Shown here one piece after another: positions 1 through 10,318 of a stretch of DNA of 64,000 bases (its first letter is position 1; every line of letters starts with the position of its first letter). Position numbers and translations under genes: made by a program. Source of the stretch: Arctopsyche grandis (Eukaryota; Arthropoda; Insecta; Trichoptera; Hydropsychidae); the NCBI RefSeq assembly GCF_051622035.1, contig NC_135355.1:3472001-3536000 (forward strand), given 5' to 3'. The notes beneath the pieces were generated by a model. The model made no database searches. It was not told the origin of the DNA and saw only the letters and a list, made by a program, of their open reading frames with translations.

Positions 1-2653
1 GCCGTATTCTTGATCTAGTTTTATCAAATGAACATTTGGTAGTAGATGCCTGTTTAGATCCTCTCGTTCCTGAGGATCCTTATCATAAATCTCTGTTAAT
101 TACTGCTGATCTAACTTTTTATCGATCACTTAAATCTAAACCTTATACTAGATTCCTTTTTGATCTTGGTAACTATAACGAGATTCAAAATGAATTAAAC
201 TCTGTTTCTTGGTCTTATTTACATACTGTTTCTCTTGATGATGCTGTAAATTCATTTTATAATCTTATATATAATTTAAGGGATAAATATATCCCACAGA
301 AACATGTTCAAAGTAGAAAATTTCCCGCTTGGTATACTGCACCCCTAAAAAAAGTCCTGAAGGAAAAGTACAAATTTTTTAAGAAATTCAAAAATTATAA
401 CAACCTGGCTGACCATCATACCTTTGTACTATTACGCAATCGGGCAAAAACTTTAGAGAAAGAATGTTTCAAAAATTATATGACTTTAGTAGAAAACGAC
501 ATTTCCTTGAATCCCAAAGCATTCTGGTCCTACATTAAATCAAGGAACAAAAACAACGTCCTACCTCATATTCTGTATCATGGTGACATTACTGCTGATA
601 CGGGGGTGGACATTTGTAATTTGTTTTCTTCCTTCTTTTACTCGACGTTCCTTAAACCGGTCTCTAATCAATCGACTTCCTCTTATCCCTTACCAACCAA
701 CGTCTGTTCTGTCACATCTTCCTCTGAAATTGGATCAATTGAAATTCGAAGTGAAAAAGTATTAAATATTTTGAAATCAACTGATATTCATAAAACAGCA
801 GGCCCAGATTTAATTTCTCCAATTTTTATCTCAAAATGTGCTGAAAGCCTAACTTTACCACTAACCATTATCTATAAAAGATCTATTAGTGAGGGCCTTG
901 TACCTTGTATCTGGAAATCAGCATTCATATCTCCTGTACATAAGAAAGGAAAAAAAAACGAAATTTCCAATTACAGGCCTATATCAAAGCTATGTATATT
1001 TGCTAAGATATTAGAAAAATTAGTGTACGACCAACTTTTTCCAGCTATCTCGCAATCTCTTAGTATGCAACAACATGGTTTTCAGAAAGGACGCTCAGTT
1101 ACAACAAATTTACTACTATTTAATGATTTCGTTACTAATGCCATGAACGATCGGTCTCAGGTTGATACTATATATACAGATTATAGTAAGGCATTTGACA
1201 AGATTGATCACGATATTCTCCTTGAAAAACTTTTACAGATCGGTATTCATGGTGATCTCTATAGATGGTTCACCTCATACATTACGCGTCGATCACAGGC
1301 TGTCTCATTAAATGGATTTATATCGAAATGGATGAATATTCCTTCTGGTGTTCCACAAGGCTCCCTCTTGGGACCTCTATTATTCAATATTTTCATCTTC
1401 GATATTGAAAAATGTTTTCAGAATTCAAATGTACTATTATTTGCTGATGATATGAAGATTTTCAAGAGAATAGACAACCAAAATGATGCTTTGGCCCTAC
1501 AAGATGATTTGTTCAGACTAGAGGCTTATTGCAGCATAAATAAGTTGTTTATTAATGTAGCAAAATGCTCCTGCATAACCTTCACCAGAAAACTATGTCC
1601 AGTTGACTTTCCTCATTCAATTAACGGACATAGACTCACAAGGGTATCGGAAATTAGGGATTTGGGAGTCTTTTTAAACTCTGATCTATCCTTTAGTAAA
1701 CATATTGATAATGTTGTAGCTCGGGCGTCGAAGGCCCTCGGGTTCGTCATCCGGTCCTCCAAATGCTTTACTTCTATAAAATCATACAAAATACTATATT
1801 GTGCATACGTAAGAAGTATTGTTGAGTTTGCATCCCAAGTTTGGAACCCAGATTACTCTGGTGCAAGAGACAGATTGGAGCGCATTCAGAAGAGATTCCT
1901 GAGGTACGTCAGTAGCCGTTTTGGATTAACCTATACTTCCTATGAAGATGCTTGTAGGTGTCAGCATCTACTTCCTCTTGTCAAAAGAAGGGAGATAGCT
2001 GACATCTCAACAATTTTGAACATCCTTAACGGCTCGATTGACTGTCCTCAATTATTGAGCAGACTATCATTGCGTGTACCAAATAGAATGACTAGATGTA
2101 ATGAGCTCCTTTACATACCTAATACTTTTTCTAATTATGGAAGAAGCTCATTCATCTGGCGTGCAAGCTCCACCGTCAACACACTAATCTTAACAATTTC
2201 TATGTTTGACTTATTTAATATTAATGCTATACAAGCTAGAGTAATTATTGCAAATTTGTTTTTCGATGATTAATTTTAATGAAAGTTTATGATTATGATT
2301 ATGAATTTTTATTTTGATGTATTTATTTTGTCTTTTTGTTTTTTGTTATATATTATATTTTTTATATTATTTCATAATTTTTATCATATTATTATTCTTA
2401 TTATTCTGATATTTTTATTATACTGTTATTTCTATTTTTTTTCTTTTTTTGTTTTCTTTAACTATCTTACTCTATTATCATTTTTGTTTCTTATTTTAAA
2501 TGTTTGAGCTTTTCTTTTTTTACCTATATGTGAAAATTATTAATGGTTTACTTAACATAATTATATTTTTTTTACTATCAATCTAATAAACTGTAAACTG
2601 TAAATTTTCCAAATAAATAAAATAAAATAAAATAAAATAAAATAAATAAAATA
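1..2653 (+). mobile_element. Jockey/CR1-like non-LTR retrotransposon, copy 1
   Basis: The window opens inside a non-LTR element. Reading frame 3 is open from the first bases, in the last part of an AP-type endonuclease (residues RILDLVLSN), so the 5' part lies outside the window or is truncated. Reverse transcriptase follows, then about 340 bp of T-rich 3' UTR and an (AAAT)n-type tail at 2613-2653. The tail abuts a SINE lying in the opposite orientation. A second copy at 43230-45890 is almost identical base for base, including the 3' UTR, so both insertions look recent. No target duplication can be seen because the left flank is missing. Confidence 0.95.
3..2273 (+). CDS. Endonuclease/reverse transcriptase ORF2, 5' partial
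   Basis: This codes for the polyprotein that nicks the target and reverse-transcribes the element's own RNA. The frame is open from base 3 to the stop at 2273. Residue numbers below count from position 36. The end of the endonuclease domain is at the N terminus, then a linker. RT motifs are YTDYSKAFDKIDH (about 381-393), SGVPQGSLLGPLL (about 436-448) and the catalytic FADD (about 468-471). A C-terminal region with RNP-like aromatic and basic residues follows (RLERIQKRFLRY). No frameshift or stop is present, unlike copy 2. One difference from copy 2 falls in an RT motif: copy 1 reads KLFINVAKC where copy 2 has KLEINVAKC, which is closer to the usual LELN pattern, so copy 1 may be impaired. Clade assignment (Jockey/CR1 group) is by motif memory only. 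Confidence 0.93.
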   Translation, partial: RILDLVLSNEHLVVDACLDPLVPEDPYHKSLLITADLTFYRSLKSKPYTRFLFDLGNYNEIQNELNSVSWSYLHTVSLDDAVNSFYNLIYNLRDKYIPQKHVQSRKFPAWYTAPLKKVLKEKYKFFKKFKNYNNLADHHTFVLLRNRAKTLEKECFKNYMTLVENDISLNPKAFWSYIKSRNKNNVLPHILYHGDITADTGVDICNLFSSFFYSTFLKPVSNQSTSSYPLPTNVCSVTSSSEIGSIEIRSEKVLNILKSTDIHKTAGPDLISPIFISKCAESLTLPLTIIYKRSISEGLVPCIWKSAFISPVHKKGKKNEISNYRPISKLCIFAKILEKLVYDQLFPAISQSLSMQQHGFQKGRSVTTNLLLFNDFVTNAMNDRSQVDTIYTDYSKAFDKIDHDILLEKLLQIGIHGDLYRWFTSYITRRSQAVSLNGFISKWMNIPSGVPQGSLLGPLLFNIFIFDIEKCFQNSNVLLFADDMKIFKRIDNQNDALALQDDLFRLEAYCSINKLFINVAKCSCITFTRKLCPVDFPHSINGHRLTRVSEIRDLGVFLNSDLSFSKHIDNVVARASKALGFVIRSSKCFTSIKSYKILYCAYVRSIVEFASQVWNPDYSGARDRLERIQKRFLRYVSSRFGLTYTSYEDACRCQHLLPLVKRREIADISTILNILNGSIDCPQLLSRLSLRVPNRMTRCNELLYIPNTFSNYGRSSFIWRASSTVNTLILTISMFDLFNINAIQARVIIANLFFDD

Positions 2654-2985
2654 ATCAAGTACAGAAATAATAATCATAGAGACATCTATGGATTATTTTT
2701 AGATTTTGTGCACAATTTTTATACACATAATAAACACGAAATTATAGAGATGTCTATAGATTTCAGATTACTGTGCATAATTTCTACAAATTATAGGAAA
2801 TGATCTATAACCAATTTTCAGGAATCGTTTCAACAATGATCATATAAAATTGGCAAACTCTGATAGAGAAACGATCGATTTGGAGTCACAAAACCCCCAA
2901 ATCTAACCAGCAGTTTGACGACTCGAACCATCGTTCTCAGTGGTGCTAAATATATACGCTACCATTAAGCCAAACTGCTGGCTAA
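2654..2985 (-). mobile_element. tRNA-derived SINE, family A
   Basis: Read on the minus strand, the head at 2907-2981 has an A box (TGGCTTAATGGTAGCG) and a B box (GGTTCGACTC), the two internal RNA polymerase III promoter elements of tRNA genes. The head begins CCAGCAGTTTG and ends with its exact complement CAAACTGCTGG, an acceptor-like stem. A body of about 250 bp follows, carrying the core shared with two other SINE families here. The 3' end of the SINE meets the tail of the Jockey-like element. The same family recurs at 13454-13945 and in pieces at 12347-12992. Confidence 0.85.
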
Positions 2986-3037
2986 ATTATATGTAGGAAT
3001 CCCTGTCTCTCACAAGACAGGGATTCCTACATATAAT
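2986..3037. repeat. Perfect 23-bp stem, 6-nt loop hairpin
   Basis: The 23-base arm at 2986-3008 and the arm at 3015-3037 are exact reverse complements around the loop CTCACA. The core of the stem is GTAGGAATCCCTGTCT. It lies immediately upstream of the SINE head. It could be a tiny foldback element or a recent palindromic duplication. The sequence gives no evidence that it is transcribed. Confidence 0.85.
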
Positions 3038-4527
3038 GCCACAATATTCCAAACTTCAATAAATAAATATCCAATTATTAATTCGCCTAAATCAACTGTA
3101 AAATACAAACAATAAATATGGACTCTTGGACGAACAGTTTGATAATTTCCATTTTAGTCAAATGCCCCAATCTATTTATATATTTACATACAATTTATAT
3201 TTTAAATCAATATACATATAGTATAGTATGAAAATGTATGCTTAATAATAAATAGTCTTGTCACTGTTTTTAAAATAATTACCTATTATTAATCATCTAA
3301 GTATACTGAAATATTGATTTTATGAATTAATAACCATTTATTGATCTCGGAAAGCGTTGGTCACAATTGAAACAACGTTGCCGACATAGAAGCTAGTTTT
3401 ACAGTACAAGTTTTTATGCAGTGTTAAAATTGAAATGTTTAAAACGAATATTGTTAATGTGCTAGTCGCTGAACAACAACCGCAAGAAATATTACAAACT
3501 GATTTAGTTAATACTAGAAATGAAGCACTGTTCGGATTACAACCGATGCTATTCTTTCACGCTCTATTTGGAATACGGAAAATCAAACAACAAGATGGGA
3601 AACCAATTCAAATTGGAAAATGTGATAAAATCTACTCCACATTGCTTCTATTAAGTTTTTTCTGCATTGCGACATTAATTTACATAAAACGTTTTTTTGA
3701 TTTAAAAATAAGTAATCTCAACTTTGCAATCGTTGACAATATTGCATCTGTAACTGTATTATTGGGTAGTTCTCATGCTATTCTTATGTCTAATTTTTTT
3801 TCTTCCCCGTGTATTCAAACATTCATCGGCAATATCAAAGAAATCGACGGAGAACTTTTGATCGATAAGTCGTTGTATGAGAATTTGAGGAAAAATTTGC
3901 TGATAATTTTATCCGTCTATTGGTTTTTAGTTACGATAGAGAACATACTGAATTATTTCGCATTTGGTTTTACCTTATTACTGATCGTTTGGAATGTGTT
4001 GATAGTAATTTTCGACTTTGTGAATTTGGAGCTGATGGTTTATTTGTATTTATTAGACCAGAAAGTTGAAAAAGTGAAGTCATATTTGTTTATTCACGAC
4101 GTAGACGACTCACAAATTACAATGAAAGAATTGTCTGGTAAAAGTTGGCCGTTGAAGATGGTGGATAAAATTAGTTGTATTTACGGTACAGATAAAAAGC
4201 AGTCAGTTGTGAAGAATTCAGGCAACGAATTGAGAGCAATTCAGAGTGTTTCTAATGGGAGAATCCTTCAATTGATGGGAGTGTATGATAAAATTGCCGA
4301 CAATGCCCATATATTGAATATAACATTCGGAGCATCGGTTTGATTTTTTTTATGATAATTTGAAGACATTACCTAATGTTTCAAAGCATGTTTCGATATG
4401 TTTACTTTTCAGATAACATTTTCAGCATTGCAAGCTTTTCTCAATTCCATAGCAACGATTGTAACGTATTTTTCACTAGAAGAAGAACAAAAAGTATACA
4501 TTTTAAACCTTTATTCATCTATCAAAC

Positions 4528-4885
4528 CGATGCGGTGCAAACGATCGACAATCGCCAGACAGACTGAACCACAGATTGACTATACGTGTACCTTATGCGT
4601 GCGCACTGCTCGCACTTACACTAAGCGAAATCTACCCGAAGTCCCGACACACCTGCCCTGTATACGTTCTGTGCTTCTGATACTTTAGTTCCGAATTTTT
4701 CCTTATTGAACTCGCCAGAAAGATCCAACTCAATTTTAATAATTGCATCTGTGCACATCGAAAGGTTACTCGTCGTCTGATGTGCAATCTATCATTCGTG
4801 AAGTCGAGAATTGCGTTTAAAGCAGCCATCCAGTTAATTTGTGGTTCAGTCTGTCTGGCGCTTGTCGATCGTTTGCCCCAAACCC
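4528..4885. mobile_element. MITE family M1, 358 bp, inside receptor exon 2
   Basis: The imperfect terminal inverted repeats begin CGATGCGGTGCAAACGATCG on the left and, as reverse complement of the right end, GGGGTTTGGGGCAAACGATC. Target duplication CTATCAAAC (9 bp) lies at 4519-4527 and 4886-4894. Four more copies occur at 17240, 49815, 52936 and 54280. Each pairs one GGGTTTGGTGC-type end with one GATGCGGTGC-type end. There is no coding capacity. The 8-9 bp duplication would fit Mutator-like, Merlin or P-like transposases; I cannot assign the superfamily. Confidence 0.88.
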
Positions 4886-5201
4886 CTATCAAACACGTGA
4901 TTAAATTTAAAAACATTATGTTTCAATTTAATTGCAGAATAATACATTTGTAATTATAAGTATAATTGATTGGTGGTTTCGCTGTTTGTGTACGGTATAT
5001 GTTGGAGTTTATTTTTCTGAAAAGTTCACCAGTGGATGCAGATCACTCACTACTCTCTTGAATAAAAAAATATTCCTGCTGGAAGAAGGTTTGATATATA
5101 CAAATATAAACGGTTCGGTGATTATTGGTCACAAAGCGCTCGCCCAAAAGTCACTAAAATCTCTATAACGGAACACCTGGCAGCCGGAAAGTCCATTATA
5201 C

Positions 5202-5618
5202 TGTTGCTTAGGGGTGGGTGGAGGATCCAAGTAAAAGGCCAAAGTCGTGTCACAGCATTTATTGGTGATTAAGGAGATACACACACTGGCAGTGCTCAGC
5301 CCAGAATGTCTTGATATTGCCTAAGTACCGCCTTATAAGGGGCAGGTCTCTCAGGATATCTTCGACGTCTGATTTGTTTACCTATTGTTATGGTCACGTA
5401 CTTGGATATATGTATATTCCCACGACATTCGGTCCCACGGTACCATAGTATCGGTCACTTCTGAGAAGGGACCAAATAGCGGCCATTGTTTAGCCTACAC
5501 GCACTTAGAGTCTAGATATAATCCTTGAAACCAATTATAACGGTCACACAGTCTCTGGGATGCTACTCGGGCTAATCCGATTGCAACTACTCGGCGGCTC
5601 TTTTTAGTATACGTAACA
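5202..5618 (-). mobile_element. Solo LTR, family L (copy 1), in receptor intron 3
   Basis: The plus strand runs from TGTTGCTTAGGG to GTATACGTAACA, so the LTR is on the minus strand (TGTTACGTATAC...CAACA). ATAC flanks both sides (5198-5201 and 5619-5622), a 4-bp target duplication as in Ty3/Gypsy-type elements. The inferred sense strand has CTTATAAGG, a TATA-like box, and a CAATAAATG polyadenylation signal. No internal region is present, so it arose by LTR-LTR recombination. Relatives lie at 25747-26107 and 39145-39558. Confidence 0.87.
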
Positions 5619-6031
5619 ATACTAACGATAACTATCATACTAGTGAGAATTCGAGTGCCAAATATTCCGTATTCGCGATTTCAATGGCAAAAATTGTCTT
5701 TTGGGCGATCGCAATGTGACTAATAATCCAATTACCAATATAGACACATGCATTAAAACATTAACATACATATATGATTGTATTCTTTCTGTTTAAAGAT
5801 TCATCATCCCGGAAAATGTTGGAAAATTTTGCACTGTTCACGGACACTAGACAGGTTCACATATCGGCTTGCAATTTCTTCAATTATGATTACACATTTA
5901 TTGTCTCGTTTACGGGTTCCCTTGCTTCATATGCAGTGATTTTGATGCAAGCTAGTAACGAAATTCGCGGTTTGTCAGCTGCACGCGAAAATAAAACATT
6001 AAATTGAAATTTATTATGTATATTTAGCATT

Positions 6032-6266
6032 TTAACACATTCAGCCCGGCGCATGATTTCATACATTTGCCCATGTGGTGGCACCGTCACGCGTATCGGC
6101 ACCCAATTACGCGTGACGGCATTAAATCACTTTATATAATGAGTTGTCTCTAAATCTTTAGAATTTTAGTGTTGGGGTGCTCAATGAAGTGGAACCGTAA
6201 AATTATAGTCTGCTATAGCACTATCCGCGTGGCCACCGGTGGTACACGCCGGGTTGAACGTGTTAA
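6032..6266. mobile_element. TTAA-type MITE (piggyBac-like ends)
   Basis: TTAA stands at both ends (6032-6035 and 6263-6266). Inside are inverted termini CACATTCAGCCCGGCG and, on the opposite strand, CACGTTCAACCCGGCG, 16 bp with two mismatches. The element is 227 bp and has no ORF. TTAA duplication points to mobilisation by a piggyBac or Kolobok transposase. Confidence 0.75.
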
Positions 6267-6330
6267 GGTAAAGACACATGGAGAGGTACGCTGCATATGG
6301 TTTTTTTTTTAGATAATAAAAGGCTCTCCG

Positions 6331-6414
6331 ACATGGTCGAGTTTGGGTCAACATCCTGCGAGTTGGGACCGATTCGACCATGTTGGTGGCTACCACCTTA
6401 CTTCCTTCCCAACC
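6331..6414 (+). repeat. Direct repeat, left copy (partner 7234-7318)
   Basis: The stretch starting CATGGTCGAGTTTGGGTCA and containing CCTGCGAGTTGGGACC recurs about 900 bp downstream at 7234-7318 with moderate divergence. A TATATAAAGCCCGGACCC stretch follows the left copy. The pair could be decayed LTR pieces, but no reading frame lies between them, so the nature is open. Confidence 0.5.
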
Positions 6415-6564
6415 GTCATATCATATATTATATATAAAGCCCGGACCCAGAAGGTGCCGCGTATTGTTCAAATATTGTAAATGCATTGTTAAAGGTTTGC
6501 CGAACCTTTTTTACAAAGGATTTACAACAATGGAACAATGAGTGGCCCCTTGGCTATCCTACCT

Positions 6565-6790
6565 CTAATTATATATAATATCGTTATTCTGTGTGTATGT
6601 GTGCGGAAACGCTCGCTGTACTATAATAGTCATTTCGATTCGACATATGTATATACGTCACAGTTAAGACACTGCCAACACAACGTACGAATATAATCAT
6701 TTATATAATATTGCCATTCTGTGTGTGTATCTGCGATAACGCTCGCCGTACTATAATAGTCGTTTTGATTCGATATGCATATGTACGTCA
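6565..6790 (+). repeat. Tandem pair of interspersed repeat R1
   Basis: Two adjacent units of about 125 bp each contain ATTCTGTGTGTATGTG, AACGCTCGCYGTACTATAAT, a TTCGATTCGA-like stretch and a TATGTACGTCAC-like end. The same family appears once at 53320-53480 and 55640-55850, and inverted at 56440-56640, which shows it is interspersed and not a local satellite. No coding capacity is seen and I do not recognise the family. Confidence 0.65.
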
Positions 6791-6930
6791 CGGGTCTACC
6801 TCACGGCACCGAAAGTGAAAAGGTCGAAAAAGCAAATATCGGAGTGCAAAGATCGAAAATCGAAAGATCTTAAGTCGAAAGATAAAAAAAGGGTGCATGG
6901 TAAACGCTACTATGTATATATAATATATAT

Positions 6931-7101
6931 GAGTGGCATGCGGTGAAATTATCTCTCTTTTTGTCATACAGCCTTTTTTAATGTGCGCGCGCAGGATACG
7001 GGAGGAAAAGCCTGTTCCTCTTGTTCCTGTTGTATCCTGCTCGTGCAAATTAAGTGAGGATGTACGACGGGGGGGAGAGAGAGTTATACCGCACGCCACT
7101 G
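6931..7101. mobile_element. Small non-autonomous hAT MITE
   Basis: Termini are GAGTGGCATGCGGTGAAA and, as reverse complement of the right end, CAGTGGCGTGCGGTATAA, closely matching the ends of the full hAT at 20894-23791. ATATATAT (8 bp, the hAT duplication length) flanks both sides, although the AT-rich context lowers its weight. The element is 171 bp and non-coding. It was probably mobilised by the hAT family found 14 kb away. Confidence 0.72.
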
Positions 7102-7369
7102 ATATATATACTAACCGTTTTTCATATGTATGCATGATTAACGAATATTTTCGACTTTTTCACGGTCACCCGTACGTCACAACTAAAAAACTGGAAACAA
7201 AATGAATACGAATATAATGTGGCGGCTTTATGGCATGGTCGAGTTTCGGTCACCTTCCTGCGAGTTGGGACCAACTCGGCCGCGTTCAAAAGTTGCTACA
7301 GCACTTCTTCCTCGGCTGCCAGAATAAACACTCGTGCATCAACAAGCTAGTCGTCTCATTCGCCCTACC

Positions 7370-7570
7370 ACCATAATAATAACAAAAGAAAAAACTTCTA
7401 TTTATGTATATACTGTTTGCTAAGAATTTTTTCTCTAGGCAAATGAGCATTTAGCGTCATCTATTGAAAATTTATTTAATTAATTAATTAATTTTTCTTT
7501 TGATCGAACACAGGACCAACAAATTTATTTTAATTTTTTTTATTTATTGACTTAATATGCCAACACCCAT
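7370..7570 (+). repeat. Interspersed repeat, shared with 55760-56045
   Basis: The segments TATATACTGTTTGCTA, GCATTTAGCG.CATCTATTG, GATCGAACACAGGAC and CTTAATATGCCAACAC occur in the same order at 55760-56045, and in part at 53440-53500 and, inverted, at 56400-56500. In those places they follow repeat R1, so R1 plus this part may be one element. It is non-coding. Confidence 0.55.
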
Positions 7571-7839
7571 GCAATAATCCGCACTGTCATTTTATTCCTT
7601 TTTACACCCATAATAGTTTCACCCATGCAAAAAAAAACGCAAGACGTACTCCGGTACGCCAAATCTGTGCCTCAGTGTCCCTTCGCCAGTCTCACCACCT
7701 AGAGTGTTATATTTTAGCTTTGTATTAACATAAGTTTGCAGTGATTGATAACAGTGATTTTCATATTTGAAGAAATGTAGGAGAAACTTGTCGAAATAAT
7801 AATCTTACTCACTTTTGAGTGTGTTCTTACCATTGTGCA

Positions 7840-8025
7840 TTAAAGGTCTGACCGCACTATACGGCCGTCGACTGCTGTAGCACGACACAACACGGCAAAG
7901 TTGATACAAAAGACAACTCTGTCGCGTGACGCGTAGTGCGTTATATCTCATACAATTTCATACAAACAATATTTGGCCGCACACTGCCGTTCGTGTCGCA
8001 GACGCATAGTGCGGTCAGACCTTAA
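7840..8025. mobile_element. TTAA-type MITE with AGGTCTGACCGC ends
   Basis: TTAA flanks both sides (7840-7843 and 8022-8025). Termini are AGGTCTGACCGCACTATACG and, on the opposite strand, GGTCTGACCGCACTATGCG. The inside is GC-richer than its surroundings and holds further inverted words (GCATAGTGCGG, GCGTAGTGCG). There is no ORF. The transposase source is unknown; TTAA suggests piggyBac or Kolobok. Confidence 0.75.
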
Positions 8026-8422
8026 TTCAATTAACGCGTGTGTGTGCATTATTATCTTTTTATATTATATAAACTTTTATGTTAAATAAATTTATAATAC
8101 ATAAATAAAAGAAGTACATTTTTTATTTGTTTTTAACTGTTCTGCTGATCTGATTCAAATTTTGTAAAGTTGCATTTTAGGATCCTTGGGATATTATTGG
8201 TTAGTCCTTATCCTCAGATTTTACACATCTCCTTGGTACACGATGCATAAAAAGGCTGTTTAAAGTCACATTCAAGCAAAGCTACTATCAAAGCTGTGAT
8301 ACTTACGCATGTATGACTATATTATTTGAGAAAATACTCTTTTAAAATAGGTCATTTCATTTAATCATAGAAAAGGTGCGTAAAAGTACACGGTCCTAGT
8401 AGATAAAAGTAGTAAATAGTAA

Positions 8423-8779
8423 ATGAAATGGCATATGTATTCATCTGCTACCGACGACACCTACATAGATTTTTTAAAGCTATTAAATGTATTAGTACAC
8501 CAGCCTCAGGTTCTTAATGAATTTAAGTTTTATACACCTAGTAAATTCAGGGACCTGAGGAATCGTGATTTGTCTTCAATATCTAGAGCGATATATCTGC
8601 TCAACCGGGTTGCTAGTGAAATTGACCTGTTAAATGTAAGGTGTGCTGAACTGGTTGAGTGGTTGTGGAGCAATGTCAATGCAATTTTAGTATTTATTTT
8701 ACATCTATACCAGGAAGGCCTAACAGGTAACCCCGATGCGCCTTCCTGGCCAGAAACATTGTTCATTTATACAAAGTAA
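8423..8779 (+). pseudogene. Short ORF, possible remnant of a retrotransposon linker
   Basis: This 118-codon ORF has an ATG start and no splice context that I can see. The stretch KFRDLRNRDLSSISRAIY followed by a hydrophobic segment (VNAILVFILHLY) loosely resembles the linker between endonuclease and reverse transcriptase in Jockey/R1-like elements, where a RDF/RDY...L pattern recurs. No catalytic motif is present. It may equally be chance coding in AT-rich DNA. I do not recognise a host protein. Confidence 0.3.
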
Positions 8780-8883
8780 ATACATATCAATTAACACCCA
8801 CAGAGAAATCTATGGTCAAATACATATCAATCAACATTCACAGATACATTAGTGGTCAGATTTGTAAATTTGCAGCACTTGAA

Positions 8884-9842
8884 CCCTTTGACTGCTACAA
8901 CAACGATAAATCGTTGTTTTGAAATAGGCGAAGATTGCTACGACGATCGTTGTTGTCGTCATTAATTGTCGTATTTCAATACTTTCTTTGAGTCGCCAGC
9001 GCATCAGTGGCACGAAACATTTTTTTTATATACGTATTTATATTTATTTTTCAATCATGCTTTATAAATATTTATCAATTTTTTAAATAAAAGCTCTTCA
9101 ATTTCGGGTTCATCATCAAAGTAAATTTCGGGTTCGTTGTCAATGTCATATAAGGAGTTATTACTTGGGAATTGATTATTGTCGATAAATTCATTTTCAG
9201 AATCAGTAGAGCTGCTGATTTGTCGAGTTCCTCGGCGAGGAGCTATTATTTCGCTTTCATCACTTTCACTGTCCGATATCATTTTGCAGAGTTAAAATAA
9301 ATGGCAAAAAACATTAGAAATCCGCTTTCAATTATATAGGTCACGAGACGTCACGAATTCGTGCAATCAATCAAATGCAACTGAAATGCATACAAAATGT
9401 TTATGATACATGTTGAAAAATTATTTGATTATTAGAAAATTCGCATCCCTGTGTGTCTCGCTCACACGTACACAATTAAAACCAAGAAAGATAGAAAGAA
9501 AGACCGCTACCTTTTTCGAATATATCGCATGTTGTAAGGATACATCGATGTCTAAAAATAGATTGTTGAAAAAAATAGAGCGTCGGAAAAAAGTCGTCAA
9601 AACTTATTTAGTGTATATATGTAGGTATCTCTTTCGCACGCACGCATGTAAAAGCAAGACAGAAAGAGAGAGCACGAGTCCACAACTGCTTCTTAAAAAT
9701 GTATATAAAGTATTATAAAAATTACGAGCGTTCGGCGAAGTAAGTATGTAAAAAAAAATATTATATTTTTTTTTTTTCAAAATAATTACAAATGTTAGCA
9801 TTTTTCGCTTGGACATTGAAAAACCTCGTAGCAGCCAAAGGG
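8884..9842 (-). mobile_element. Internally deleted piggyBac-like element
   Basis: Ends are CCCTTTGACTGCTAC on the left and, as reverse complement of the right, CCCTTTGGCTGCTACGAGG. TTAA is intact on the right (9843-9846); the left flank reads TGAA, one base off. A minus-strand ORF at 9055-9282 (75 codons) is rich in Asp, Glu and Ser (SDSESDESE near its start), like the acidic N-terminal region of piggyBac-type transposases. The catalytic DDD domain is missing, so the copy could move only with help. Confidence 0.62.
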
Positions 9843-9889
9843 TTAAACAATTCAGCGAAATTTGAGATTGCTGAAAACTGTCAAATGGG

Positions 9890-10080
9890 TAAGGTTGCCA
9901 ATTTGATGGAACCGTTTCAATGAAAATCGGATAAATTGGTAAACTCTGGTGGGAAACGATCGACCTGGAGTCATAAATCCAAGGTTTAAATCCCACCAGC
10001 AGAAACTGGTGGGATTTGAACCCGTAAACACTCTGTTCAAAGCATTATATACTAACCACTAGTCTATTCTGCTGGTTATA
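9890..10080 (-). mobile_element. tRNA-derived SINE, family B
   Basis: On the minus strand the head starts CCAGCAGAA, has an A box (TAGACTAGTGGTTAGTA) and a canonical B box (GGGTTCAAATCCC), then TTCTGCTGG, the complement of its first nine bases. After the head comes GATCGTTTCCCACCAGAGTT and GAAACGGTTCC, the same core domain as in families A and C, while the head is clearly different. The 3' part is lost after about 190 bp. Confidence 0.78.
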
Positions 10081-10096
10081 TAATAATGGTAAACGG

Positions 10097-10318
10097 ACTA
10101 CAAGTCATATGTGAACCAGTCACAGGACAACCGGTCGCCCTAGATCGGTCACACGTGATCACCCGTCACACTAAAACTAGTCACACCCAAAAATTAGTCA
10201 CGAAAAAACTGGTCACAACCAAAAATTCGACCAATTTTTAATTTTTGTGTGACCAATTTTCGGGTGTGACCGATCTAGAGCGACCGGTTGTCCTGTGACC
10301 GGTTCACATTTGACTAGT
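10097..10318. mobile_element. Foldback element with internal GTCAC-AAAA repeats
   Basis: Long arms (about 55 bp) are near-perfect inverted repeats; the right end, reverse-complemented, starts ACTAGTCAAATGTGAACC and the left end is ACTACAAGTCATATGTGAACC with one small indel. Between and partly within the arms the word GTCAC plus an A-run recurs about every 16 bp. The layout matches the foldback at 19778-19997, whose repeat word is different. It is non-coding. Confidence 0.72.

Larger units (their letters stand above)
3435..6007 (+). pseudogene. Gustatory receptor (7tm_7), exon 2 broken by a MITE
   Basis: Insect gustatory receptors are seven-helix ligand-gated channels in the dendrites of taste neurons. 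Four exons can be read. Exon 1 is 3435-4337 (ATG start, several hydrophobic segments such as LLLLSFFCIATLIYI). Exon 2 is 4413-4527 and resumes for two bases at 4895-4896. Exon 3 is 4938-5088. Exon 4 is 5799-6007 and ends in TGA. Without the MITE the exons total 1380 nt (459 residues plus stop), a normal receptor length. The C-terminal exon has the family signature FFNYDYTFIVSF followed by SYAVILMQ, a variant of the TYxxxxxQF motif. A 358-bp MITE at 4528-4885 duplicates CTATCAAAC and puts a stop in frame. Intron 3 holds a solo LTR. Donors for introns 1 and 3 are both GTTTGA, and that for intron 2 is GTGATT, all weak. The gene is probably dead unless the MITE is spliced out. Confidence 0.8.

Noticed and set aside
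2289-2507. Phe/Tyr-rich small membrane protein
   Set aside because: It is the T-rich 3' UTR of the Jockey-like element; the second copy shows the frame is not kept.
2986-3037. microRNA precursor
   Set aside because: The stem is too short and too perfect for a normal precursor, and nothing shows processing.
4632-4916. ORFs over MITE M1 in the receptor
   Set aside because: They read through the MITE on either strand; similar frames appear in the other M1 copies, so they come from the repeat.
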